From Amphibalanus amphitrite (lineage: Eukaryota > Arthropoda > Thecostraca > Balanomorpha > Balanidae), in NCBI RefSeq assembly GCF_019059575.1, contig NW_024881568.1, positions 753,501-817,500 on the forward strand: a stretch of 64,000 nucleotides of DNA, written 5' to 3'. Below are positions 21,620 to 33,790 of the stretch, one piece after another. The position numbers and the translations under genes were made by a program. Below the pieces are notes generated by a model that saw only the letters and a list, made by a program, of their open reading frames with translations, ran no database searches and had not been told where the DNA came from. The number at the start of each line of letters is the position of its first letter. Within the stretch, counting starts at the first letter, position 1.

Positions 21620-22631
21620 ATGTATATGTTGCAGGCACTTTACAAAATGACTGACTCTCCAGTCATTTTGCAAAATGCCTAGGCATTTTACAAAATACCT
21701 AGCCATTTTACAAAATGACTGAGCAGCGTGTTGTAGATACGAGTACCTAATTATATACGTTTTGGTAGCGTGTAGGTGGACCGAGGAGTCCAGCATTATG
21801 ACCAGAGGAGTCCAGCGGTGGGAAGTCCATACCTACCTCTCTCTATTTTGAGAAGTGCAGGCTCGCGACATTTCCAACCCCCACGTCAGCGACGCTGCTG
21901 GATTTAAAATGATCGATCTGGAGCGTCAACAAACGACGGCCCTATGCCGGCCTGTATCTGTAAAACCATTAGAGGTCGCGAGGATTCGATCCCACACACT
22001 TAGGCGTTAGTGTCTTCTATAACCAACGCTCTCGTCCTACGCCAAGCGACCTGATGATTCTCCCGATGTGGAGCTTGCTATTTCTAACTGGGACCATGCA
22101 AGTAGGTACTCAAAGCTGTCAAACAAAGACACAATCAAACAAAGACTACACTCATTCGTTTACATGTAATTGTACATCAACCTGGCCTTCCTATTGACTA
22201 GGGCCGGTCTCCGGCTGGTTTTGTTAGGTCTAGTTTCAGGCAGAACATGAACGGCGTTGATGTACTTAGGAGTTTTTACAGCGTTAACTAAACAATGCTT
22301 TATGCTACAGCCGAGTCTGCAACTCAACCTGGTCGTTACTCAGCATTGTCGCCATCACAGAGCTTCAAATCGATCAGCTACAGGCTGAACACGTACCTAT
22401 AGGGTATAGGAAGACGTCCAAAAACTGTTGGCCATAGTATCTGTAGTGGGATCTACGTTCCATGCTGGTCAGGCATTTTGCAAAATGCCTAGTCATTTTG
22501 TAAAATAGCTAGCCATTTTGAAAAAAGCCTGGTTGCGTTCAGTCATTTTTCAAACAGCCGTCTTTTTGTAAAATGCCTAGGCATTTTACAAAATGACTGA
22601 TTTTCTAAAGTGCCTGCAACATATATACCTC
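21620..22631. mobile_element. Palindrome-rich inverted-repeat element H, unclassified
   Basis: The two ends are inverted copies of each other. Each starts TATATGTTGCAGGCACTTTA and is followed by a string of variants of a palindrome, the clearest being AGGCATTTTGCAAAATGCCT (near 22470), with spacers such as GACTGA. The inverted ends reach about 100-150 bp. Between them lies AT-balanced non-coding DNA with a tRNA-like sequence on the minus strand. No clear target duplication or transposase was found, so the superfamily is open. Confidence 0.6.
21973..22052 (-). tRNA. tRNA-like sequence, probable pseudogene or SINE head
   Basis: On the minus strand the sequence begins AGGTCGC and ends GCGACCT, a perfect 7-bp acceptor-like stem. 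It contains an A-box-like TGGCGTAGGACGAGAG and a B-box-like GATCGAATCC. The anticodon hairpin has an oversized loop, so this is not a normal tRNA. It may be a tRNA pseudogene or the head of a tRNA-derived SINE inside element H. Confidence 0.4.
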
Positions 22632-23560
22632 TGATGGTGCGAAATATATGACATTATTATTATATTATCATTAAGAAGGGAAAAAAACTCCGAAAATGAA
22701 ACTCCATTTCCCATGATAAAAGTGAACAATACATAGATATTACATATCCCTTCAAATTGTCCTCAAGCATGTTGTGATAAAATCGGAAAGTTTGCTATTG
22801 CAACATGTTCAAGTTTAACGACTGTGCCTGGAAGGCTCCAATCAGCCTTCCAGGAGGGGCATGCCAGAAATCCATCCTAATGCCGCATTTTTTGGAAGCC
22901 TTTACTCGTTAACGTGTTCTACTTACAAATTTACAATCAATTCGGATAAATCAAGGCCTTAGATATATAACTAAAAATATATTCAATAAATTACCAGCTT
23001 GAAGTAATTCAATGCAATCGGCTTGAATCTTCTTATGATCAATGCAGCAGAAACCTATATATATCCCAAGACTATTATCATGCGAGTGTCTTGTCTGAAC
23101 GTTTTCGTAAGTGACAAGTGTTCTCTGCAACGGCAGCTGCCTACCGCGATTTGTTCAATAAACGAATAGTTAATTTCGTCATAGACGGAATATAGCAACA
23201 TGTCGATTAATATTGACTATCACGCATATCATTCATTGGAAGCGTATCATGGAAAGCGTATCATTTTTTTCTACCCTAAATATATTTCCTTAATTTATCA
23301 GTGCTCTTCGCCTATTGGCCATCGTTTTTATGTCAACCGGCCTCCGGCGAAAAGTATCCAACCTCACATCTGAGCTGCGAAGTTGTGTTGCATTTCGTTT
23401 GAGGATTTTTCAGGTCACCGGGGGATTGCATTTTTATGTAGCACCAATCGTTAGGCAAATAATTACTATTCAAATTAAAACCTCTATTTCTTACATCATT
23501 GTACTAGAAATATCATCTCAACAATCAATTTGCTGGGTCTTAATTCGAAAATAATTCCGT
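22632..23560. other. AT-rich intergenic DNA, nothing recognised
   Basis: There are no coding, RNA or repeat features that I could support. It ends where the CpG-rich block starts. Confidence 0.4.
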
Positions 23561-24600
23561 CACATTACACCACCGCGGCCCCTGCGGCAGTGTAATGTGA
23601 CAACCCTTTCCCTGGCCGCCGCGCCGCCCCGGTCCGCCGCGGTCTATCCCGGCCCGCCGCACCAGCTGTTCTGGGCGCCGTGGGACTGCCCGCGCTGCCG
23701 CAGGAAGCGGCTCCTTTGTGTCACGCCCCGGGTCACGGTGTCACCTCCGCGTGACGTCACCGCAGGGGGGCGCCCAGCTGGAGGGGGCGCTCATAATGCG
23801 CGCACATACCGGCGCGGCGGTGGCGGGCCGCGCTCCCCGGACCGCACTCAATGGGACGGCCGACAAAAATACGGACCGGCCCCGCCGACCGCGCCAGAAT
23901 GGCAATGGAGAAAATATGAGGTGCTAGTGAGGTGGCGGCCGGGCAGCGACTGAATGGGCCCGCGCCCGGCCGTCGCCCGAATAAATTGACAACAAATGTG
24001 ACACTCAATGACAAGCTCGGTGATCTTTGGACGCCATTGTGTCGCCGAATAATGAGCTACAAGGCTGGTAACCCCGCCGGCCGCCGCCGTGGTGACTTCG
24101 GAATAGGGTCGGCCCACAGCCGTAGTTAATTTTTCTCTCGGCTCTCAAAGAGTGAGAGAGCATCATGCGGCCTGGCACGTGAGTTATTGAACAGGAAGAA
24201 AGGCGCGCTATGCCGGCTGGCCCTCGCCACGGAATTAAACGTGTAGTCTCACTCCAAACACGTATCAGCGGCCGGTGGTTTTTGTGGGCGGTGTTTGCGG
24301 CGCCCGGTCCCCCGGTGTGTCCCAATTTCGGATGGCCAGCGTGGCCGTGGAAGGGGTGGGCTGGAGCGGTCGCGCGGCATTATGGGGTGTGACGGGTGAT
24401 TATGACGGGCTGCGGATCCCCCAGGGTGGTCCCGGGGGGTGGTACGTCACCCGGTGGTGTGAGCCGTGGGGAAATGCACCGCGCGCACACCTCTCCGTGC
24501 CCCGGGGAGGCGTCGGGGAGGTGGGCGGATATGTGGGATTCCGGTGGGAATGTTTGTCTGTAGATTAAATGGGGATCCGGGCTTGAGCCGTTCATGGACG
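23561..24600. other. CpG-rich intergenic block
   Basis: This is a GC- and CpG-dense stretch with short overlapping open frames on both strands and no known domains. Conserved or regulatory DNA is possible, and an exon cannot be excluded. No TATA box or splice-bounded exon stood out. Confidence 0.35.
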
Positions 24601-24843
24601 GATCCGTTCACCATGCTGCTCTTCAAAGGCTCAACATGCTCCTTAGTGCATGCGAATATGCATTACTCACGAGTTTTTTATTATAACGGACTAAAATGTC
24701 CTACTCGTGTGAAGACCAGTGTTTGATATGTAAGCATGTAAACTTTCATGGGCAGGCCTTCCCTCGTATAGAATCTTTAGATAATTATTGATGATAAATA
24801 TCACTGGAGGATTCGGGGAGGGGGCATTTAGGGCAAAAGAAAA

Positions 24844-25143
24844 ATGAAGATGAGAAGAAGAAGAAGAAGAAGAAGAAGAAAAAAGAGGAGGAGAAGGAGG
24901 AAAAATGATAGAAAAGGAGAGAAAGAAGAAGAAAAAAGAATATAGATGTTGATGATGAGGAGGAGGAGGAGGAGGAGGAGAAGGAGAAGGAGGAGAAGGA
25001 GGAGAAGGAGGAGGAGGAGGAGGAGGAGGAGGAGGAGGAGGAGGAGAAGGAGAAGGAGGAGGAGGAGGAGGAGGAGGAGGAGGAGGAGGAGGAGGAGGAG
25101 GAGGAGGAGGAGGAGGAGGAGGAGGAGGAGGAGGAGGAGGAAA
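24844..25143. repeat. Purine tract (GAA)n/(GGA)n, about 300 bp
   Basis: The plus strand is almost all purine, first AGA/GAA repeats and then a long run of GGA/GGAGAA. Such homopurine mirror repeats can form triplex (H-DNA). The arginine-, leucine- and proline-runs in its reading frames are artefacts. Confidence 0.95.
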
Positions 25144-26643
<1,500 letters not shown>

Positions 26644-27051
26644 CCATCTGTTTGCTCTGTCGTTCCCTCCGAGCTCCGTCGGGCCCGTCGACGCTCCGTC
26701 GGGGCCCGTCCGTCGACAATCGTCGCTATCGACTATCCAATTTGTCGCTCGCTTCCGGTCGGCTGGCTCCCCGTCGGTGTCGTTAGGGGCGGCGCGCGGC
26801 GACAGACGTGACGCGGGTACGACCGACGTGACGCACCTACCGAGCGGGACGCCGCCGGACGGCGGAGGTGAGATTTCGGCCCGGAAATCGCAGCTGTTGC
26901 CGCACCCCGTTTGAGCTCGGAGTTAGACGTGTTTGCATTTCGTTGGGAGACGGCAGCTGTGCTTGGAGAGGTGTTTGCGTAGTTCAGAGTCGGGATCGTT
27001 CGATTGGCTATTCCGTTGACAGATTACATGTTTTTGGCTAGATTGTAAAAA

Positions 27052-27085
27052 GATATAAAAGGGTGTGTGAACTCCAGATCAAAGC
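27052..27085 (+). promoter_or_regulatory. Candidate TATA plus initiator promoter
   Basis: GATATAAAAGGG at 27052-27063 is a good TATA box. About 30 bp downstream lies TTCATTCT or CAGTTCATT, near the arthropod initiator consensus TCAKTY. It lies some 220 bp upstream of the signal-peptide ORF at 27300. The call is by motif only. Confidence 0.35.
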
Positions 27086-27299
27086 AGTTCATTCTACTGA
27101 TATTGGTGCTTATAGCATCAAGGTTTTCTTAAAATGTTAATGAAATAAGCACAGAAGGCGGCGTAGTCCCAGTGATATTTTGCAAGTTACTTTGGATTGC
27201 ATCTGCACTTACGTTACGGATTTAAGTGTTTGGTTGTCATGCCAATTGCAATAATTTTGACTCAACTGTTTTTTTTTTTCTGAAGATATAGGCGATGAG

Positions 27300-27566
27300 A
27301 TGAAAAGAAAAATCAGTGTTATATTATACCTGTGCCTTATTTATTGTGTTGTACTCGTACATATAACAAAAGGCGAGCTCTCAGCCTTTGACTGCTTCCC
27401 ACTAGACGCGTGTGTAGCCTCCGGCTGTTTGTGGTATCAGCCGACACGGTCGGTCGGTATTCGCCGTTCGGCGGCGTCTCTGAGTCAGTGTCGGCGCGGC
27501 GTCGGCAGCTGTGGCGCGCTGGCGGCGGTCCCGGCGCATGGCGCGCATTGTAGCCGTTTGTTTTGA
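27300..27566 (+). CDS. Possible small secreted protein ORF
   Basis: An ATG at 27300 opens 88 codons. The first 25 residues look like a signal peptide (MKRKISVILYLCLIYCVVLV, then HITKG with a plausible cleavage site). A cysteine-containing segment (FDCFPLDACVASGCLWY) follows, but the later part runs into CpG-rich sequence with biased composition. A pyrimidine tract and AG just before the ATG could be a splice acceptor, and a GT near 27430 could be a donor, so the real exon may be shorter. I do not recognise the family. It may be a neuropeptide-like or venom-like secreted peptide, or a chance frame. Confidence 0.25.
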   Translation: MKRKISVILYLCLIYCVVLVHITKGELSAFDCFPLDACVASGCLWYQPTRSVGIRRSAASLSQCRRGVGSCGALAAVPAHGAHCSRLF

Positions 27567-28350
27567 TGGCCGCGCGGCCACTCGATAACCGGCGCCGCTG
27601 ACCCGCGCCGCATTCAGCGCCGGTGCGCCGCCGCCGCCGCGCCACAAAGCGCGATCTGCGGCGCATTTGTCGCTGTCAGGGTGGAATTTTGATAGTGGCG
27701 CGGTCGACATTCCTGCACCGCCACATGTCTCGGGCGCAGTGGAGGAAGTGTCGCCGTCCCGGCAGGAGCGGCGGGACATCGGGCCGCTCCGTGGGACAGC
27801 CGGCGGCCGCAGACCTCCCGGCACGGCCGCTCTCTCCCGTCAGAACGCAGCACTTAATGATCTTCTTATTTACAGAACTATGAGTCCTCACTAGTCCCTG
27901 TCACTTTCTTATAGCTGGAAGATATATGGTCCCTACCAATACTTCCTTGTAAGGTCGTGTTACAGGGCAAGCCGCAGTCTCATAAAAGGAGGTATGCTTA
28001 GTATGTGAGCTCCCAAAACATTGGCATTCTTACCATCAAGGATCTTGCTATCAGCATTCAATAAAAGTAGGTATCATCATAATCTCAGCTGTTGCCGCCA
28101 AAGCTAAGATTACTTGCCCTATGAAAAAGTGAGGTAATCAATTCCATTTCAAAATGATTCTATTTCAAACATTGACCTTCAGTTTGCCTATGATATCTGA
28201 ATTATTCGTGTATCTTTCTGTGCTACTTGACAACAATTTTCATGATATGCGAGAATTAAATTGGTCAGTTGGTTAGGACTTTGTCGAAAGGAGTTAAGTT
28301 ATCTTTAAACGCCTACTTTTCATTTGAGAAAATGAATTGCCTTCACTAGC
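27567..28350. other. Intergenic DNA, no gene seen
   Basis: CpG-rich to about 27870, then AT-rich. No supported feature lies between here and the nested transposon block. Confidence 0.35.
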
Positions 28351-28363
28351 CTTCGCCCCAGTG

Positions 28364-30073
28364 CACAGTGGGGATTTTTCCGATCTAGCACGTATTTATT
28401 CGTAGAGGGCAAACCATAGGTAGAATTGTAGCCAGATTGTGCACAGATGTTGGCTGGTGTGTCCTGGTGAGAATTTTACTTGTAAATGTGCATAATCAAC
28501 ATAGTATAGGGGGTTCAATTGGACCCCCCGCTCAGCCGTTTGGCCCCTGATCAAGCTAGAGCTTCGCGGAAAAGTCAAGCGTGCTGCCTATGACGAAATG
28601 AGGCCGAATATATCCAATTTCAAAGTCCAAGGTCATAAGCTGACTTTCCAAGTCAGTTTAATGACCCAACTAAAGTTGGGAAATCGAGACCTCTTGAAAC
28701 TTCGCAAAGTTATGGTGTTACGGGGTATTTTGGGGTGCTGATCACGAATTTCATGTTAGTTTTGATCACAGACGATGTCTTTATGCATTTAGGCCAGGTC
28801 GGGTCAGGTCAGGTTAGATCAACTAGTAGGCGTCCTGCCGGCCATCCATAGAAGTGTCACCTACTACTGATAGCTTCGTAACATGGAACGAAGGCACCAG
28901 AACTCCTTCGTAAATATTCAAATGGCTGCTAAAATCGAAATCAGCACCAAAAACTACCCTAGAAACAAGTAAAACTCGAAAAAGTGAACCAAGGTCATCA
29001 AAAGGTCACTGACCTTGACTTGACCTTCACGTGACCTTGACACCCACCATTATGCATGGCACCAACATCATTTCACATATTTGAACGTTTAAAACCACAA
29101 AAAGACTGGAAACCGCAGATAATGTGAGCTGGCATAAGCCGAATCGCGATTCCGGCCAAACATGGTCTCGAGAAATATGCCACAGGTCAAAGGTCAGTTG
29201 GGTCAGAGTCATGAAATTTTTAGGTTAGATGTAAAATTGATGATCTCGAGGGCACCGAAAGTTTCGGCGCGATCGGCCACTTTTTGCGCGAGTAATTTGC
29301 GGAAAACCATGGGGTTTTATCCGACCCCTTCCCCCTCCCCCTCCCCACAAGTGCGATGGTTAATTAGGTTATGGTATGTATAATTTACGCTTGTAATCCT
29401 ATTCCTAATGAATGTGTCTCAGAAAATGTGCATCATATAAATCACGAAGTAAAATTATTCGCCTATGTCCGGAACATACCTATATCGTGCTGTTTGCCCT
29501 AGCGCTCCTAGAGTGGGGTATTAAGATATTCTAATGCGAATATTCCGTGTTCAGGCAAGTTCCGGCAGCCAAACTAGGCGTTGTCGTGTGCAGGAGAAAG
29601 TGGCGAATTCGATAGGATATGTTTCGGAGTGGAAAAGTGTGGAAAACATTGTTGATTTCCTACATTTATCTAGAATACCATTCCTTCAATATGGTGTCTG
29701 TAAGGGTTTTTTTGTAAATGACATTTTTGTGACCTTAGTAAGGTTGTGGCATACCTTCTGTTTGCCATTCCATTCCTAATAAAGGTGCCTTTCAGACGAT
29801 ATGCAACTTTAAGACCTCGCAAGATTAAAACCAACAGGACAGGACAATGAAATTGAGCTATACTTTCGGGCCTTGCTGAGCCCATTGAGTAAACACGCAT
29901 GAGTGTGAACTTTGGGCGCATTTTTCCTAGTTTTGCTGTGAACATACAGATAAAACAATGCCATATATGAAAAATTCAGACATTTCTTAGCCCCACTGGC
30001 ACAAAAAATAAACAAAAATCAAAAAAAGATTTTTTGAATTAATAGGCGCTAGATCGGAAAAATCCCCACTGTG
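28364..30073. mobile_element. Transib-like non-autonomous element D
   Basis: The 26-bp terminal inverted repeats are identical at both ends and begin CACAGTGGGGATTTTTCCGA. The flanks show a 5-bp duplication, CAGTG (28359-28363 and 30074-30078). The right end of family C gives the form of the empty site. Ends starting CACWRTG with a 5-bp duplication are the hallmark of Transib transposons, whose transposase is related to RAG1. No transposase is present; without the nested family B copy the element is about 0.84 kb. A chance match to the heptamer is possible, but the 26-bp perfect ends make a transposon certain. Confidence 0.65.
28496..29363 (-). mobile_element. TTAA-type element, family B copy 1, nested in element D
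   Basis: The right end is GATGGTTAA with TTAA at 29360-29363, and the left end is degenerate. It aligns with the copies at 32313 and 54389 through shared blocks such as GAGCTTCGCGGAAAA, a long AGGTCA tract, and CGCGATCGG near the right end. The hairpin GGGGGTTCAATTGGACCCCC lies inside the left end. It is non-coding. Confidence 0.65.
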
Positions 30074-31254
30074 CAGTGGGGGGGGGGGCATATGTTACCA
30101 CCCTGTCGCGTTTTTTGCGTGTGAATAAAAAACCGCGGCGCGTAGCGCCGCGCCGCTTGGGGTAGCTTTTGGTACATCAATTTTGGACAATGTGTGAAAT
30201 TTTTGACCCCAGGTCATGTCAGGTCAGGTCACCAGGTCAAGTTAACTGACCAAGCCTAAAAAAGGTTTGCAATCATGTCCAGCCTGCAGTGTTTGTCAGA
30301 AAGGTTTCAAACTTGGTGGATTGCATGCTGTTATGGGCGCCTACAATTTGTTTATCTCGGATTTTTTATATCCGTGACCTAAGGTCAGGTCAGTGGCGAA
30401 ACCTTTCCATTACAAGTCAATGGAGAAAAATGAAAATGCCTCTAGATCCGTGTGTACGCATCGGAACAGTCCAAATATTTCAGAATCACAATGATTTAGT
30501 CCACTCGTGATGACCAAGGTGTCATTTTTGCTGATAGCCTCTAGACAGGTCATCCGAGGTTACTTGAGGCTACAAACAGTTTTTTGCCAATAACTCGCGA
30601 TTGGAAAGAGATAGAACGCTGGGGATGGTCTCATTGTGTTTGCCTTGTTGAGACGCATCGACTGATATGCAACATGACCTTTTCCGATAAGGTCATGACC
30701 TTGACCTGAGGTCAAATTTTCAACTTGACCTTTCAAGGTCAAATTATAGTTCATTCGACGCGTCTCGGCGAGAGGAACACGATTCTGGCAATAGAAATGT
30801 CGTGGCTTTTTGTAGTCGAAAGTTATTGTCGAAAAACACTTTTCGTAAAAACAGCTATTTTTGGACTTTTTGCCCTCTGGAGGCCAAACCGTTGACCTGA
30901 GGTCAATATTGATAATAACCTTTTCAAAAGAAGAGTTCAAAAGCTATCGATTGCTTTTCCATGCCTTTTTCTAGCTACCATGTTTCCTGAGATAGCGGCA
31001 TGTTTTCTGAAAAATATAATGACAATTGGCAAATTTTGACCTTTGATGACCTCTGGTCAGGGCCTATTTTAACATGTTAACTGGGGTGGCAAAACCCACC
31101 CCAGTGGTGCGGTTTTCCACCCCAGTCGTCTTACTTTGCCACCCCAGTGAAAAACAGCCCAAAAGTCCGCCCACATATATTGGCTGCCGACAATCACGGA
31201 TGCGACACATTCTTGGGGCGCAACTCAGCTTGACAGGGGGAAAAGGGCTCACTG

Positions 31255-31990
31255 AGGCGCCACCACCACCAATGGGGGTGCCCTCTCACTACTGGGGGTG
31301 CCCTGCCGCAAGTGCAACTGTGGCGCCCTACTTCGATTGGGACACACTACCGGCAATAATACCGGCAATACCGGCCCTACCAGCACTTGGGCGCCTACCA
31401 CGACTGAAGTGTCCTATCAACATTGGGGCGCCCAGACACGATTGGGGCGCCAACCACCTTTGGGCGCCCTATCAGAAATGGGACGCCGTACCACTACTGC
31501 GGCGTCGTAACACTACTGTGACGTTCCGCTGGTGCTGGGGCGCCCTAAGTTTCTGGTGCACCCTACCGCCACGAGGCGCCCTACCACCACTGGGGCGCCC
31601 ACCACTACTTGGGCGCCCTACCACTACTCCGGCGCCCTGCTACAACCGGGGCGCCCTACCATCACTGGGCGCCCTGACACAGCTGGGGCGCCCTATCACA
31701 ACGGGTGCACCTTACCACAACTGAGGTGCCGTACCACTACTGGGGCGCATTTACTCTAGCAATAAGTCAAGTAACTAACTCGCCCTTACTGCCACTACTG
31801 GGGCGCTATGCCACAACTGAGACGCCTTACAACCAGTGGATCGCCCACCGCTGTTTGGGCTCAATGCCGCTACTGGGGCTTCATTACACTACTGAGGGGT
31901 GCCCCGTCACGCCTGGGGCGCCCTACCGAGACTGGAGCGCCCTGTCACTACTGGGGCGCCCCTCAGGGACGCCATACCGCTACTGGATTG
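31255..31990. repeat. 19-bp minisatellite inside hAT element E
   Basis: The consensus unit is CCCTACCACTACTGGGGCG with much drift. About 35 or more units follow each other, each with a palindromic GGGGCGCCC at the junction. The threonine/glycine-rich frames across it are artefacts. Confidence 0.9.
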
Positions 31991-32312
31991 TCCTACTATT
32001 CAGGCGCCTTACCACAACTGAGAAGATATCTCGGTTGAGGTATCAATGGCGCATCGATGACAAATAGCAATATACAAATTACAACACTGGTCAGTGGTCA
32101 CCAATGCATCTTTCTTGGCATTACAGAGCCATAAGCTCTTCAAAATCTGGAGAGCGTCTCGAGGCAGTGGCGTGGCGAGATATTGGCCGCAAAATTGAAT
32201 TGTGATGTGGCTTTGAGACTGGCCGCGTGATCAACAGCGGATTTTCAAACGCACGTGCACGCATTGCTTCTGACGAGGGTATTTCCAAGAGAAAAATCTG
32301 GCGGGCGGCGGT

Positions 32313-33213
32313 TTAATCCTCGCCCGTATTGGTGTTTTTCCAGCCGCGGACGTATAGGGGAAGGGGGGGGGGGGCCGTTAGACCCCCCACCTTGCCGTTT
32401 TGCCCCTGATTGAGCTAGAGCTTCGCGGAAAAAACGAGCGTGTTGCCCGTGACGAGAGAAAGCCGATGATATCCAATTTTAAGGTCCTAGGTCATCGGTT
32501 GACCTTCCAGGTCAGATCAATGACCCAAAAGTCGAGAAAATCGGGACCTGTTAGAACGTCGTAAAGGGTGGCTCCTATGGGGTTTTTCGGGGTGCTGATG
32601 ACGAATATCATGTTAGTTATGATCATAGATGATTCTTCATGCATTTAGGCCAGGTCGGGTCAGGTCAGGTCAGGTCAACCGGTAAGGGTTTTGCCGGGTA
32701 TTCGTAGTAAGTGGCAACCGCCTCTGACAGCTTCGTAACATGTAGTGAAGGCACCAAAACTACATCGTTAATGTTCAAATGATTGCTAAATTCGAATTCA
32801 GCTCCAAAAACTAGCCTAGAAACAAGTAAAACTCCAAAAAGTGAACTGAGGACATCAAAGATCAATGACCTGACCTGACCTTCCAGTGACCTTGACACCC
32901 ACCCTAATGCTGGCATGGGAGCAACATCATATCACATGCTTGAACGCTTGAAACCACGAAAAGACTGCAAACGCGCGCCTAATGCGAGCCGACACGCCGA
33001 ATCGCGATTCCGACCAAACATGGTCTTGAAAAGTAGGTCACTGGTCAAAGGTCATTAGGGTCAGGGTCATAAAATTTTCAGGGTAGGTGTAAAATTGATT
33101 ATCGTGAGGGTACCAAAAGTTTCGTCGCGATCGGTCGCTTTTTACGCGAGTTATTCGCGAAAAAACGAGAGGGGTCCGTTTGACCCCCCTCCCCTATCCT
33201 GGCGACCGGTTAA
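32313..33213 (-). mobile_element. TTAA-flanked element, family B copy 2, nested in hAT element E
   Basis: TTAA lies at 32313-32316 and 33210-33213. The left end is TTAATCCTCGCCCGT with a G-run hairpin; the right end is a matching hairpin (GGGGTCCGTTTGACCCCC) then GGCGACCGGTTAA. The interior shares long blocks with the copies at 28496 and 54389, including AGGTCA tandem repeats near 32650. It is non-coding. Confidence 0.8.
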
Positions 33214-33790
33214 GTGACCTCGAGTGACGCCGCTGCCTTGGGATGGGAAGGTGTTTTGTTTATCATGGACGGATCGGGGGGGGGGGATTTTAGGGCCATC
33301 GGCATAAGCAGTAAAAGTTCTCTGACGAAAGGGGGTTGCACCATGCACAGCCGACTTTTGGCTGAATTCTTTCCATGCAGCGCCCGAAAGGGCTATGTTA
33401 GAAAAAAAAACTATGCCAATAAACGCCTCCAGACACTTTCCCGAAACATTAGCCCTTACGTACTACCGTCACAAATAAAAGATTCTGAGACTCGATTGTG
33501 TCGCCCCCCCCCCCCATCGAAATGCTGCGCACATCAGCATTTCGGTGGGAGGGGGGGCGCCCACACAAGAGACAGAGGCGCCACCACTGCCTGGCCACCC
33601 CAGTCAAATTGTCTTAAAATAGGCCCTGCCTCTGGTGACCCCAATATTGCTCTAAGGTGAAAAATGACCGAAATACTTTCAAACGTACGCATTGAGAGCT
33701 ATCGACTGCTTTTTACCGCGTCTTTCTAGCCCTCTTAGTTTTTGAGTTAGAGGTGGGTGGTAACATATGCCCCCCCTCACTAGGGCGAAG

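Larger units (their letters stand above)
31058..33628. mobile_element. Non-autonomous hAT element E with internal minisatellite
   Basis: The terminal inverted repeats are CAGGGCCTATTTTAA, and further in both ends share ACTGGGGTGGC. An exact 8-bp target duplication, CCTCTGGT, flanks it at 31050-31057 and 33629-33636. An 8-bp duplication with CAG-type ends is diagnostic of hAT transposons. There is no transposase. It carries a 19-bp minisatellite (31255-31990) and a family B element (32313-33213). It sits inside family C. Confidence 0.85.
28351..33790. mobile_element. Family C element, the outer shell of a transposon nest
   Basis: The ends are inverted copies: CTTCGCCCCAGTG on the left (split by an insert) then a G run and CATATGTTACCACC from 30079; on the right GGTAACATATG, a C run, then CACTAGGGCGAAG ending at 33790. 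The interior near 30110-31050 and 33640-33780 is non-coding and rich in AGGTCA. The flanks are no longer TTAA, but the layout is that of families A, B, F and G. Two later elements sit inside it: 28364-30073 and 31058-33628. Confidence 0.6.

Noticed and set aside
21973-22052. A working tRNA gene
   Set aside because: The acceptor stem and B box look good, but the anticodon hairpin has an oversized loop; it is kept only as tRNA-like.
21630-22620. CRISPR-like array of short repeats
   Set aside because: The repeated unit is itself palindromic, spacers are short and irregular, and it forms the ends of an inverted-repeat element in a eukaryotic genome.
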